From assembly GCA_937934295.1 (NCBI GenBank), contig CALHAI010000009.1, positions 1 to 64,000 of the forward strand: 64,000 nucleotides of DNA, given 5' to 3'. The notes beneath the pieces are model-generated. The model ran no database searches, was not told the DNA's origin, and worked only from the letters and a program-made list of their open reading frames with translations. Each line of letters opens with the position of its first letter. Within the stretch, counting starts at the first letter, position 1. Source of the DNA: an uncultured Blastocatellia bacterium. GTDB lineage: Bacteria > Acidobacteriota > Blastocatellia > HR10. This document shows positions 18,805 to 27,970 of the stretch, one piece after another. The position numbers and the translations under genes are program-made.

Positions 18805-18848
18805 CGGTTGTTTTCCTCCAAGCGCGGCCTCTCCATAAAGAAAGCGCT

Positions 18849-18878
18849 ATTGTACCGGTGCAGCGCTAGGGGTGTAAA
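18849..18878 (-). promoter_or_regulatory. Promoter for lysC-asd
   Basis: On the minus strand TTTACA (18878-18873) and TACAAT (18854-18849) have an 18-base spacer, about 45 bases before the lysC start. No lysine riboswitch fold was recognised in the short leader. Confidence 0.45.
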
Positions 18879-18903
18879 CCCTCACGTGAGGCGGGAAAGA
18901 GAT

Positions 18904-18970
18904 GATCCGCACGTGAGCCCACGCGATCAGACGATGCGAATCGAGCCCGAGGTGAGCGGCAACGAACCCC
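18904..18970 (-). repeat. Degenerate intergenic repeat, copy B2
   Basis: Read on the minus strand this segment runs GGGTTCGTTGCCGCTCAC, then GGCTCGATTCG, then GGCTCACGTGCGGA. The same order of blocks, with scattered mismatches, occurs on the plus strand at 45941-46005. It lies in the 393-base gene-free gap between lysC and the di-iron protein gene. No open frame or transposase remnant is visible. Confidence 0.5.
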
Positions 18971-19156
18971 AGGCCAAAGAATCGGCCCCAAAGCGCTCTT
19001 GAATGGCCCAAACGGATGGGGCAAACAGAGGGGGCGTTCCTGGGCATGGGAGCGGCGACCGGATGGGTCGCCTCCTTCGAGGACTGAGGGGGAATTTCGG
19101 CTCACCCTGGGTGAGATCCCGCCGCCTGCTCCGGCTATAAGGTCGTTCCTCCATTT

Positions 19157-19187
19157 CGCTTGAGTCCCAGGCGAGCAGCAGCGAACC
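19157..19187 (-). repeat. Degenerate intergenic repeat, partial copy B1
   Basis: A second partial copy in the same gap and orientation as copy B2: on the minus strand GGTTCGCTGCTGCTCGCC followed by GGGACTCAAGCG. Only the first block of the repeat is conserved. Apart from copies B1 and B2, the rest of the 18805-19197 gap shows nothing recognisable except the lysC promoter. Confidence 0.35.
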
Positions 19188-19197
19188 TCAAGACCAC

Positions 19198-20469
19198 TCA
19201 CATGAGCCAAAAGGGTGAGGGCCCTCCGGTCCCACGCTCATGATACGCCTTCAACCGCTCAGCATATCGGCGAAAATCCTCGCTCGCGAGATACGGCTCG
19301 GGCAGGACGCGAGCCAAATAGGCGAGGTACCGCTCCGGAGGAATCGGGCGTCCACCCTCGGTGAGCAGATCCCCGCGCAGGTCATACGGCTGGAAGACGT
19401 ATTCCTCTGGCCCGCGCCTTCGGAAGAACCGGCGACTCGGAACAAGGAGGAGGTCTTCGGGACGGATGCCCCTACGGGAGTCTCCCGAACTCTGTACCTC
19501 GCGGATCAGCCGTCGGGCTTCATCCGGGGGCATATTCGGATGGCGCACGCGCACAAGGGCGATATTCACGCCCTCGATGATGCCTTCGACCTCGGCGCTA
19601 TACTCGGCTTGCGCCTGACCATTGGTCTTCGGTTTGAAACCGAAGGCGACGGCCGTTTCACCCGCCTGCTCGTTGCCGAACATCTCCAAGCCGCGCGGAT
19701 ACCACTTGTTGATCGCCCGCTGAATGTCCTCCAAGCTATATGCCCCTTGGCCGCGCGCGGCGGCGACGGCCAATTCTTTCACGGCCTGACGGCCAAAGCC
19801 CATGTGGAATCCTTCTTCGCCAAGCATCGGCCCCATGCTGCGCGCCATGGGTGCGTAGCTGAAGATTTGCATCATGTCGAGTTGATACTTCCCGACCAGA
19901 TCAATGATGGCCGTGTAGACAGCATTATCCAGGAAATCCCGGAACTCGATATTGAAGGCATCGAGCACGTGCGTCCCCATGCGCATGGCGAGCAACTCTT
20001 CGATCGTCTCGGCGGCCACATCCCCATGCCCCGGCCGCTTCCAGGTCGGATCGTGGTCAAGGACCCAGAACATCTGATAGGCATGGCGCAGCTCTTCGGC
20101 CATAATCCGAAGGATCTCAAAGCGCGCTGTATCATCGGGGGCCGTGTCCAGGCTCATGCGGTGCTGCTCGATGGAGCCGAATTCGGTCGAGCATTGCGCG
20201 CGAATGATGCGACGGGCCGTGTAGAACATGTTCCCGGCCATCTCGGCCGCGCGCTCGATCTTCGGCTGCCCGGTATATCTTCCGACCTCGATGACCTCGG
20301 ATCGCAATTCCCCAATCTTGGCGACCAGTTGAAAGCGCGGCAAGCCGGGGAAATACTTCTCCCAGTATGCCAACAGAATGTCGAGTTCGGGGAAGTTCTT
20401 TCGCTGCCAATCCAAGATCGCCCGATGGTACTTCGGGCTGATGGTCGTCACCGTATACCGGATCGCCAT
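19198..20469 (-). CDS. Ferritin-like di-iron oxygenase, BoxB/PaaA-related
   Basis: A 423-residue mostly helical protein. Two carboxylate-histidine iron motifs are visible, EELRH (about residue 125) and EEGFH (about residue 218), with IEQH (about residue 101) upstream, as in the PaaA/PaaC and BoxB family that epoxidises phenylacetyl-CoA or benzoyl-CoA. None of the partner genes (PaaBCDE, BoxA, BoxC, CoA ligase) is nearby, so the substrate is unknown. The C-terminal 130 residues after EVEGIIEGVNIALVRVR are beyond the core four-helix bundle. AGGAGGAGAG precedes the ATG. Other ferritin-like oxygenases remain possible. Confidence 0.68.
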   Translation of the reverse strand: MAIRYTVTTISPKYHRAILDWQRKNFPELDILLAYWEKYFPGLPRFQLVAKIGELRSEVIEVGRYTGQPKIERAAEMAGNMFYTARRIIRAQCSTEFGSIEQHRMSLDTAPDDTARFEILRIMAEELRHAYQMFWVLDHDPTWKRPGHGDVAAETIEELLAMRMGTHVLDAFNIEFRDFLDNAVYTAIIDLVGKYQLDMMQIFSYAPMARSMGPMLGEEGFHMGFGRQAVKELAVAAARGQGAYSLEDIQRAINKWYPRGLEMFGNEQAGETAVAFGFKPKTNGQAQAEYSAEVEGIIEGVNIALVRVRHPNMPPDEARRLIREVQSSGDSRRGIRPEDLLLVPSRRFFRRRGPEEYVFQPYDLRGDLLTEGGRPIPPERYLAYLARVLPEPYLASEDFRRYAERLKAYHERGTGGPSPFWLM

Positions 20470-20674
20470 AACTCTCCTCCTGATTCTCCTCGCCTTGCCT
20501 TTAGCGCAGGGATTATCTCATAGGTCAGGGGGAGAGGCAACTGTAACCGCGGATGCGCCTTGTTGGGAACCCCTCCCGCAGCGGGATCGAGAGATCGGAC
20601 CGGTGGAGGATGGCTGCGCGGTGCTGGGCTTACAAGGCCTCACCCGTTTCCTGGCCGAAAGCTGCACCTCTTTG

Positions 20675-20703
20675 TTGAAACTCAGCAGCCTTTCGTATAT
20701 AAT
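20675..20703 (+). promoter_or_regulatory. Sigma-70 promoter for the first TonB receptor
   Basis: TTGAAA (20675-20680) and TATAAT (20698-20703) with an exact 17-base spacer, one of the best promoter matches in the window. Transcription would start near 20710, about 30 bases before the receptor ATG, with GAGGAGGAAAG as ribosome site. Confidence 0.75.
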
Positions 20704-20739
20704 TAGGCTGCCCAAATTCCGACGAGGAGGAAAGCGTCT

Positions 20740-23700
20740 ATGATTCGAAGACGATTGGCGTGGAACATGGTCGGGGGGCTACTGTTTCTGCTGCTGAGCG
20801 CTCGGGCTTGGGCGCAGGCGACGACAGCACTTTCGGGAACGGTGACCGATCCGACGGGTGCGGTCGTCGTCGGCGCGACCGTGACGCTCACCAGCGTCGC
20901 GACCGGGGCTACCCGAACGACGACGACGAACGAGCGAGGATACTATGCCTTCCCGCAACTCCCGCCGGGCACCTATAACCTGCGGGTGGAGATGACCGGA
21001 TTCAAGAGCATCGTCCGTTCAAACCTGCAACTTCTGGTGAACATGCCCGTGGTGCTTGACCTGCAATTCACCGAGGTTGGAGAAGTCGTCGAGACCATAG
21101 AGATCATGGGCGAAGCGCTCATCAACAAAGCCGACGCCTCGATCGGCAACCCTTTCGGTGAGGTGCAGATCCGGCAACTGCCGCTTTTGGCCCGCAACGT
21201 GGTGGAGTTGCTCAGCCTCCAGCCGGGTGCCATATTCCTCCCGACGGAGGACATCCGCAGCGGGAGCATCAGCGGGAGCCGAAGCGACCAGCAGAACGTG
21301 ACCCTGGATGGCGTGGATGTGAATGATCCGCAGTTTGGCTTCGCTTACACCTCGGTCCTGCGTATGACGCTCGATTCCACGCAGGAATTTCGCGTGACGA
21401 CGACTAACTATAACGCGAGTCAGGGGCGCTCCAGTTCGGCTCAGGTGAGCTTGGTGACCAAGCGCGGGACCAATGAGCTGCATGGCTCTCTCTATTGGTA
21501 TCACCGAAACACGGCGACTTCGGCCAACGAGTTCTTCAATAAGCTCGCTCAGATCGAGTCTGGCCGACCGAATAAGCCACCCGTTTTGAACTATCACATC
21601 TTCGGGGCCTCGGCCGGTGGACCGATCATCAAGGACCGATGGTTCATCTTCGGCAACTACGAGGGATTGCGGGAGAAGCGTGAGGAGCCGGTCCTGCGCG
21701 CGGTCCCCTCGTTCTTGGTTCGTCACGGTTACTTCCAATATCGCTGCGCGAATCCGGCCGAGTGTCCGGCGACGACGATCACCGTCGCGGGGCGCACGTT
21801 CAATATTCCGGCGGGAATCCGCGTGGTAACGCCGGCGGAAGCGGCCACTCTCGATCCTCTGGGGATTGGCGTGAATCCGGCGTTGATGCGGTACTTGCAG
21901 CAATTCCCAGAGCCGAATGATCCGGGACGAGATGGGCTGAACATCATGGGCTTTCGGTTTGTGGCGCCGATCAAGAACGACTTCAACACCTACATCCTCC
22001 GCACCGATTTCAACATTGATCGCGCTGGTCGGCACATGCTCTTCTGGCGCGGAAATCTTCAGGATGATGTGATCAATTCCGAGCCTCAATATCCGGGCCT
22101 GCCGCCGAATCAGAAGACGCTCGTCAACTCCAAGGGCTTCGCGCTTGGCTACGATGCGACGCTGAAGCCGAATGTCGTGAACACGTTCCGCTATGGCTTG
22201 ACGCGTTTGGGAACGACGACGGCCGGCCTGCAACAGCGCACGCAAGTGACCCTCCGCTTCCTCAGCAACATTCCGGCTCTGACGAGCTCCTCCGGGCGCA
22301 TCGCGAGCACGCATAATCTCGTGGACGATCTCTCCTGGATTCGCGGCGCGCATACGGTCCAAGCGGGGGTCAACATTCGTGTCACGCGCATTCCGCGCTT
22401 CACCAACGCGACATCGTTCCATACAGTCGTTGGTAACGGCTCGTGGCTGCTCGGGGTCGGCCGCTACACGGCTCCAGGCCATCCGCGATGCCGGCAACCG
22501 GGGTGCCAGACGTTGCCAGCCGTCGCCAGCGGCTTCTACGCGGCGTGGGCGGATGGATTTCCCATCCTGGTGTTAGGAACGATCACGCAGTTCACGGCGC
22601 GGTACAACTACGACAAGCACGGGAATGTTCTGCCCGAGGGCGCGCTCATTCGCCGCCGTTATGCCACGAACGAGTACGAGGGATATGTGCAAGACCAGTG
22701 GCGCGTGAGACCGAACCTCACGATCACAGCGGGCGTGCGGTATTACCTCTACTCGCCGCCCTGGGAGACCAACGGCTTGCAGGTCCGACCGACGCCGAGC
22801 TTCGGCGAGTGGTTCGAGTTGCGGCGCGCGAGCATGCTCAAGGGGATCCCCTCATATGATCTCCCGCGCATCAGCTTCGATTTGGCCGGTCCGGCTAACG
22901 GCAAGCCGGGTTTCTTTGCGAAGGACTTCAACAATTGGTCGCCGCGCTTCTCCATCGCGTGGTCTCCGCGGAAGTTCCTGCGCTCGCTCTTTGGCGACGG
23001 GCGCACGGTCTTCCGCTTCGGATACGGGCTTGTGTATGACCGCATCGGACATGCGCTGGCGACGACCTTCGATGAGCAAGGAGCGTTTGGTCTGACGACG
23101 AGCTTGACGACTATATGGGGGACGATCACGGAAGCGAACGCGCCGCGCTTCACGGGCGTCTTCGACGTTCCACGCGTTGCGCGCGATGGATCGGAATTCC
23201 AGCGACCGGCGCCTCCGGGCGGCTTCCCGCAGACTCCCCCCTATGGGCTCTTCGCCATCACCATGAGTATAGACGATACCGTGCGAACGCCCTACGCGCA
23301 CATGTTCAACTTCTTCATCGGGCGCGAGCTGCCGAGGAACTTCAGCGTTGAGATGGGTTATGTCGGACGTCGCGGGCGGAAACTGCTCACCCGGTATGAC
23401 CTGGCCATGCCCATGAACCTGGTGGATCCGAAGTCCGGCATGGATTACTTCACGGCTGCGCAGATGCTCGTTCGTCTGATCGAGGCGAATACCCCGGTGA
23501 GTGCCGTGCCGAGGATCCCGTATTGGGAGAACCTCTTCCCAACGGCCGGAGCACGCGCCGGCGGTGGCTTGACGAGCACACAAGCCATCTACCTGCTCTT
23601 CCGCGAGAACGCGCCCGATTACCAAACGGCGCTCTACGAACTCGATCTGTTCTGCAATCCGGCTTGCTTTGGAGCAACGCCCGATAACCCAGCAGGGAAG

Positions 23701-24567
23701 CCCTTCGCGTTTTGGAACGATCAATACTCCTCGCTCGCGGCGCAAGGCTCAATCGGGTTCTCCGAATACCACGCTCTCCAGCTTCTTGTGCGCAAGCGCT
23801 TCAGTGCCGGTACGCAATTCGACTTCAACTACACGCTCTCGAAGTCGCTTGATCTGACCTCGGGAACGGAACGCGGTGGTGCATTCGGCTCCTTCTTCTC
23901 AGGTGGCTACACCGACTTCATCATCAACTCCTGGATCCCGCGCTTGCAGTATTCTTTCTCCGATTTCGATGTGCGGCATCAATTGAATGCCAACTGGATC
24001 GTCGAGCTGCCGTTTGGGCGAGGGAAGCCCTTGGGCAGAGACGTGCCGAGTTGGGTGAACCAGATCATCGGCGGCTGGCAGACGACGGGCTTGTTCCGCT
24101 GGACCAGCGGTCTCCCGCTCAACATCATCAACTGCCGCTCGTGCTGGGCGACGAACTGGAACCTTCAGGGGAATGCCGAGCTGAAGGAGGGGTTGAAGAA
24201 CTATCCCGTTGGGGAGACTAACAGGAGCTATAAGTTCCCTGATGGGAAAGTTCGACCCGCGGCCTTCCGCGATCCGGCCGAGGTGTTGAAGATGCTCCGG
24301 TTCCAACGTCCGGGCGAGGTGGGCTTCCGCAATCGGATTCGGGGTGATGGCTACTTCTCGCTCGATATGGGCCTGATGAAAGCCTTCCAGGTCACAGAGA
24401 CGCACCGGCTGCAATTCCGGTGGGAGGTCTTCAACGTGACTAACTCCGTGCGGTTCGATACCGGTAATCTCCTGGCCTTCCCAGATATCACGGCCACCTT
24501 CGGGCGGTATGAGGGGACGCTCACGCGTCCGCGCATCATGCAGTTCGCCCTGCGGTACGAATTCTGA
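20740..24567 (+). CDS. TonB-dependent receptor, Oar-like, with N-terminal carboxypeptidase-regulatory-like domain
   Basis: A 1275-residue outer-membrane protein. A signal peptide (LLFLLLSARAWAQA) is followed by a carboxypeptidase-regulatory-like domain (about 30-115: LSGTVTDPTGAVVVGATV, GYYAFPQLPPGTYNLRVE), a plug domain (ARNVVELLSLQPGA, NVTLDGVDVNDPQFG, SLVTKRGTNELHGS) and a beta-barrel ending in an aromatic residue (ALRYEF). Such receptors take up large or rare substrates using TonB energy. It is flanked by a strong promoter and a strong terminator, hence a single-gene unit with no degradative enzymes beside it; the substrate cannot be inferred. Confidence 0.93.
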   Translation: MIRRRLAWNMVGGLLFLLLSARAWAQATTALSGTVTDPTGAVVVGATVTLTSVATGATRTTTTNERGYYAFPQLPPGTYNLRVEMTGFKSIVRSNLQLLVNMPVVLDLQFTEVGEVVETIEIMGEALINKADASIGNPFGEVQIRQLPLLARNVVELLSLQPGAIFLPTEDIRSGSISGSRSDQQNVTLDGVDVNDPQFGFAYTSVLRMTLDSTQEFRVTTTNYNASQGRSSSAQVSLVTKRGTNELHGSLYWYHRNTATSANEFFNKLAQIESGRPNKPPVLNYHIFGASAGGPIIKDRWFIFGNYEGLREKREEPVLRAVPSFLVRHGYFQYRCANPAECPATTITVAGRTFNIPAGIRVVTPAEAATLDPLGIGVNPALMRYLQQFPEPNDPGRDGLNIMGFRFVAPIKNDFNTYILRTDFNIDRAGRHMLFWRGNLQDDVINSEPQYPGLPPNQKTLVNSKGFALGYDATLKPNVVNTFRYGLTRLGTTTAGLQQRTQVTLRFLSNIPALTSSSGRIASTHNLVDDLSWIRGAHTVQAGVNIRVTRIPRFTNATSFHTVVGNGSWLLGVGRYTAPGHPRCRQPGCQTLPAVASGFYAAWADGFPILVLGTITQFTARYNYDKHGNVLPEGALIRRRYATNEYEGYVQDQWRVRPNLTITAGVRYYLYSPPWETNGLQVRPTPSFGEWFELRRASMLKGIPSYDLPRISFDLAGPANGKPGFFAKDFNNWSPRFSIAWSPRKFLRSLFGDGRTVFRFGYGLVYDRIGHALATTFDEQGAFGLTTSLTTIWGTITEANAPRFTGVFDVPRVARDGSEFQRPAPPGGFPQTPPYGLFAITMSIDDTVRTPYAHMFNFFIGRELPRNFSVEMGYVGRRGRKLLTRYDLAMPMNLVDPKSGMDYFTAAQMLVRLIEANTPVSAVPRIPYWENLFPTAGARAGGGLTSTQAIYLLFRENAPDYQTALYELDLFCNPACFGATPDNPAGKPFAFWNDQYSSLAAQGSIGFSEYHALQLLVRKRFSAGTQFDFNYTLSKSLDLTSGTERGGAFGSFFSGGYTDFIINSWIPRLQYSFSDFDVRHQLNANWIVELPFGRGKPLGRDVPSWVNQIIGGWQTTGLFRWTSGLPLNIINCRSCWATNWNLQGNAELKEGLKNYPVGETNRSYKFPDGKVRPAAFRDPAEVLKMLRFQRPGEVGFRNRIRGDGYFSLDMGLMKAFQVTETHRLQFRWEVFNVTNSVRFDTGNLLAFPDITATFGRYEGTLTRPRIMQFALRYEF

Positions 24568-24579
24568 GGGCGTGAGATT

Positions 24580-24625
24580 GGCTGGCGGCATGAAGGGAAT
24601 CACTTCCGCCGCCAGCCGTTTTTTC
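24580..24625 (+). terminator. Rho-independent terminator after the TonB receptor
   Basis: A 10-bp GC-rich stem, GGCTGGCGGC (24580-24589) with GCCGCCAGCC (24608-24617), extended by an inner GAAG/CTTC pair, is followed by GTTTTTTC. It starts 12 bases after the receptor stop codon. Confidence 0.92.
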
Positions 24626-24751
24626 ACGCCTCAGCGGAATGGATCTGACCTCAACGGGACTCGCTCACGCACGTGGCATATGCGATCTGCTCGCATGCCT
24701 GACCCACTTTGCCCACAGGGGGGCGTCTCCTGCAGAAACACGAGGGCCGGC

Positions 24752-25291
24752 TCACACCCGCCAGAGACCGTCTTCCGCCTCGGGAGCGGAGCGGCTTTGC
24801 GCTTCCCAGAGGCGAACAAGCAGAGTGATCTGGCCCACATGGTGCGCCGCATGCTCGACAAGGTGATGCAGGATCATCGAGCGCCGAACCGGAAGGCGGT
24901 GACGGCCAACCGGTCGAAGCTCGTCCAGTGCACGTTCGTCCAAAGCACGAACCCGCTTGGCAACCTCTTCAAAGATGGCTTGCGCCTCCGCAAGAAGATC
25001 CGTCTTCGACCGATGAGTCGGGAGCCAGTCCCGCTCCGCCATCTGCGCTAAAGCCTGAAGGTCATAGTCTGCCTCGAAAGCATATGTCCCCAATCGCCGG
25101 GACGCCCCGATAAGGTGTTGAATCCTCGCTCCGATCGAGGGCACAGTCGAAGCCGGCTCCCACCAGAGCGCTTCCTCGGACATCTCGCGCAGAGCTGTCT
25201 CCAGAAGATACCGTGCCTGTTCGATCCCCTTGATGAGATCCCCCTGACGCGGGGGAATGGACACGTCATCCGGCGTCAACCACGGTTCCAT
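24752..25291 (-). CDS. DinB-family protein
   Basis: A 179-residue four-helix-bundle protein of the DinB/YfiT type, putative metal-dependent transferases often linked to thiol metabolism or stress. The family features are the opening helix DLIKGIEQARYLLET, the middle SIGARIQHLIGASRRL with the first metal His, and the late ILHHLVEHAAHHVGQI with two or three further His. ATG 25291 follows AAGGAGGCCG; the open frame upstream to 25384 lacks a ribosome site. It lies divergently from the NO reductase gene. Its substrate is unknown. Confidence 0.82.
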   Translation of the reverse strand: MEPWLTPDDVSIPPRQGDLIKGIEQARYLLETALREMSEEALWWEPASTVPSIGARIQHLIGASRRLGTYAFEADYDLQALAQMAERDWLPTHRSKTDLLAEAQAIFEEVAKRVRALDERALDELRPVGRHRLPVRRSMILHHLVEHAAHHVGQITLLVRLWEAQSRSAPEAEDGLWRV

Positions 25292-25435
25292 AATCGGCCT
25301 CCTTGAGTGTGTGCATCGCTCTCTCCATCGAGATCCGGCTCGGATTCCCCGACCGGACTGGCGAGAGCGTATCACATCGGGCATGAAATTCGAAAGCGCG
25401 CGTTAGTTCAGGGCTTTTGGCGAGCAGTGTCAGGG

Positions 25436-25447
25436 TGACTTAAGTCA
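25436..25447 (+). promoter_or_regulatory. Palindromic operator upstream of NO reductase (FNR/DNR-like site)
   Basis: TGACTTAAGTCA is a perfect 12-base palindrome. It has the two-half-site layout TGAC-N4-GTCA used by CRP/FNR-family regulators such as DNR, NnrR or HcpR. Its centre lies about 30 bases before a -10-like TATCTT (25472-25477), which places it near -41.5, the position for class II activation. The same site occurs at 27869-27882 before the NnrS-like gene. Confidence 0.7.
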
Positions 25448-25515
25448 TGGTCGGGGGTGATGGACAGGCTGTATCTTGGATCCCTGATCATGGGGCAGAA
25501 GGGAGGCGAGAAGCA

Positions 25516-27816
25516 ATGACCGACGTTCGATTGTCGCCTTGGTGGCGACATGCCGTGATTCTCGTTGTGATTGGGGGATTCACGATCCTGATTGCTCTGG
25601 CGGCGAGAGCGTATAAGGACGCGCCACCGATTCCCGAACAAGTTGTGGATCCAGGTGGTCGCGTCCTCTTCACGCGCGAAGACATCTTGGGGGGGCAAGA
25701 GGTCTTCCTGAAATACGGCCTGATGGAGAACGGGACGATCTGGGGACATGGGGCGTACTTGGGGCCGGACTTCTCGGCCGAATACTTACGCGTGCTCGGG
25801 CAAGACACGGCGGCCTGGATCGCGCGCGAGCGTTTTGGTCGCGATCTGAATGCCCTTGCCGAATCCGAACGGAATGCCGTTTGGGCTGAAGTCCGGCGGC
25901 TTCTCAAGCAAAACCGCTATGATCCGGAGCGCCGCCTCTTAGTCTTCACCGAACCAGAGGCATACTCTTACAAGCGGCAGATTCGCAGCTGGGCGGAATA
26001 TTTCTCTCATCCGGGGCAGAGCCGGGGCTTGCCAACCGCGTACATTCGCGATGCGGACGAGGTACGGCGCTTGACGGCCTTCTTCGCCTGGACGGCTTGG
26101 GCTTCGGTCGCGCCGCGTCCCGGTCGGACATATTCCTACACGAACAACTTCCCGTATGATCCGGCTGTGGGAAACACGCCGACGAGCGAGACGGTGCTGT
26201 GGAGCGCACTCAGCCTGATCGCGCTTCTGGGCGGGCTGGCCGTCGTGCTCTTCGTCTTCGGCAAGTTCGATTATCTGGGCTGGAAGGGATCTGAGGGGCA
26301 TGCGCATCCGCAGCTCATTCCCGGTCAGGCGACGCCGGGACAACGCGCCGTGCTCACGTACTTCGTCATCGTGGCGCTACTCTTTCTCGCGCAAGTGCTC
26401 GTTGGCGGGGCTGTCGCGCACTATCGCGCCGATCCCGTGAGCTTCTATGGCCTGGACCTCTCGCGGTGGCTCCCGAGCCATATCTTACGGACGTGGCATC
26501 TGCAATTGGCCATCTTCTGGGTGGCGACGGCCTATATCGCCGGAGGGCTCTTTCTGGCGCCTGCATTGAGTGGACATGAGCCGCGCCATCAGGTGCGTGG
26601 GATCAATCTGCTCCTTGCGGTGCTCGTGCTTGTTGTCGTGGGGAGCTTGCTTGGCGAATTCCTCGGCATCCATCGGCTCATGGACCGACTTTGGTTCTGG
26701 TTCGGCCATCAAGGATGGGAGTATCTGGACCTCGGGCGCGCATGGCAGATGCTGCTGGCTGGAGGATTGGTGACGTGGCTCGTGCTGCTGTTGCGCACCA
26801 TCGCGCCGGCTCGACATGATCCCGAGCGTCAGGAGATCCTCTCGCTCTTCCTCTATGCGGCCGTGGCCATCCCGCTCTTCTACCTTCCGGCGATGTTCTT
26901 CACCAGTCGCAGCCATTTTTCGATTGTGGACACGTGGCGCTTTTGGATCATTCACCTCTGGGTCGAGGGCTTCTTCGAACTGTTCGTCACGGTAATGGTG
27001 GCGGCGATCTTCTACCGGCTCGGCCTGATCTCGCACACGACGGCGGCGCGCGTCGTCTACTTGGATGCGCTGCTCTATTTGGGGAGCGGGATTGTCGGGA
27101 CGGGGCATCATTGGTATTGGACTGGCCAATCGCACATCACAATGGCGCTCGGCGCGACGTTCTCGGCGATGGAAGTGATCCCATTGACGCTGCTGACGCT
27201 CGATGCTTGGGACTTCATCAAGCTGACGCGCCAACGCTGTGACCTCTGCGACCGGCCCGTCTCCGTTCCGCATCGTTGGACGTTCTACTTCCTGATGGCC
27301 GTAGGATTTTGGAACTTCGTCGGCGCGGGTGTCTTCGGGTTCCTGATCAATCTGCCGATCGTGAGCTATTTCGAGGTCGGGACGCTGCTGACGCCGAATC
27401 ACGGGCATGCTGCAATGATGGGCGTGTTCGGGATGCTGGCTGTGGCGCTGATGGTCTTCGCATTCCGTCAGGTGCTCTCCGAAGAACGATGGGCGGCGGT
27501 CGAGCCGCTCATTCGCTTCTCCTTCTGGGGTTTGAACCTTGGGCTCGCGCTCATGGTCGGACTGAATCTCTTTCCCGGCGGTGTGCTCCAACTTCTGGAT
27601 GTGCTCCGGAACGGATATGCGCACGCGCGGAGCGCGGAGTTTCTGAATCAACCGATCATACGATGGATCGAATGGTTGCGCTTGCCGGCCGATCTCGTCT
27701 TCATCGGGCTGGGCGTGGTGCCGCTGGCGTTGGCGGCGCTGCGGACCTATCGGCTGGCGAGAACGGAGGCGCAAGTGGGTGTCTCGGAAGCCGCTCCGGC
27801 GCGACCCCTGACGTAG
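25516..27816 (+). CDS. norB: Quinol-dependent nitric-oxide reductase (qNOR)
   Basis: A 766-residue single-chain enzyme reducing NO to N2O with electrons from quinol, in the cytoplasmic membrane. The first helix (residues 12-32) is followed by a large periplasmic domain (DILGGQEVFLKYGLMENGTIWGHGAY split by the quinol-NOR type insertion), then about twelve helices with the haem and FeB ligands: RTWHLQLAIFW, HLWVEGFFELF with the conserved Glu, GTGHHWYWTG and TPNHGHAAMMGVFG. There is no norC, as expected for qNOR. ATG 25516 follows GGGAGGCGAG; an ATG at 25447 would overlap the operator. It may serve detoxification or partial denitrification. Confidence 0.94.
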   Translation: MTDVRLSPWWRHAVILVVIGGFTILIALAARAYKDAPPIPEQVVDPGGRVLFTREDILGGQEVFLKYGLMENGTIWGHGAYLGPDFSAEYLRVLGQDTAAWIARERFGRDLNALAESERNAVWAEVRRLLKQNRYDPERRLLVFTEPEAYSYKRQIRSWAEYFSHPGQSRGLPTAYIRDADEVRRLTAFFAWTAWASVAPRPGRTYSYTNNFPYDPAVGNTPTSETVLWSALSLIALLGGLAVVLFVFGKFDYLGWKGSEGHAHPQLIPGQATPGQRAVLTYFVIVALLFLAQVLVGGAVAHYRADPVSFYGLDLSRWLPSHILRTWHLQLAIFWVATAYIAGGLFLAPALSGHEPRHQVRGINLLLAVLVLVVVGSLLGEFLGIHRLMDRLWFWFGHQGWEYLDLGRAWQMLLAGGLVTWLVLLLRTIAPARHDPERQEILSLFLYAAVAIPLFYLPAMFFTSRSHFSIVDTWRFWIIHLWVEGFFELFVTVMVAAIFYRLGLISHTTAARVVYLDALLYLGSGIVGTGHHWYWTGQSHITMALGATFSAMEVIPLTLLTLDAWDFIKLTRQRCDLCDRPVSVPHRWTFYFLMAVGFWNFVGAGVFGFLINLPIVSYFEVGTLLTPNHGHAAMMGVFGMLAVALMVFAFRQVLSEERWAAVEPLIRFSFWGLNLGLALMVGLNLFPGGVLQLLDVLRNGYAHARSAEFLNQPIIRWIEWLRLPADLVFIGLGVVPLALAALRTYRLARTEAQVGVSEAAPARPLT

Positions 27817-27868
27817 TGGGGTGCGCGTCGAGACTCCGCCCAAGGATGAGCGGAGCGACGAGCCACCG

Positions 27869-27910
27869 GTGACTTAAGTCACGGCGCTCTCGGGCCGAGG
27901 GGGATATGCT
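27869..27910 (+). promoter_or_regulatory. Second palindromic operator and promoter before the NnrS-like operon
   Basis: GTGACTTAAGTCAC (27869-27882) is a perfect 14-base palindrome with the same core as the site before norB. TATGCT at 27905-27910 is a -10-like element, placing the start near 27917 and the palindrome centre at about -41.5. This is the geometry of FNR/DNR class II activation. Confidence 0.7.
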
Positions 27911-27970
27911 GAAGGTCTACGGGAAAGCCCATCGGGCGTCCCAAAGGACGAAACCGCAAGGAGGGAGGAG

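Noticed and set aside
18805-18900. Lysine riboswitch before lysC
   Set aside because: The leader between promoter and start is only about 40 bases, too short for the L-box fold.
26485-27843. 452-residue frame antisense to norB
   Set aside because: Full of Arg, His and Gln with no domain; shadow of the real gene. Similar antisense frames at 7767-9116 and 10599-12260 were rejected for the same reason.
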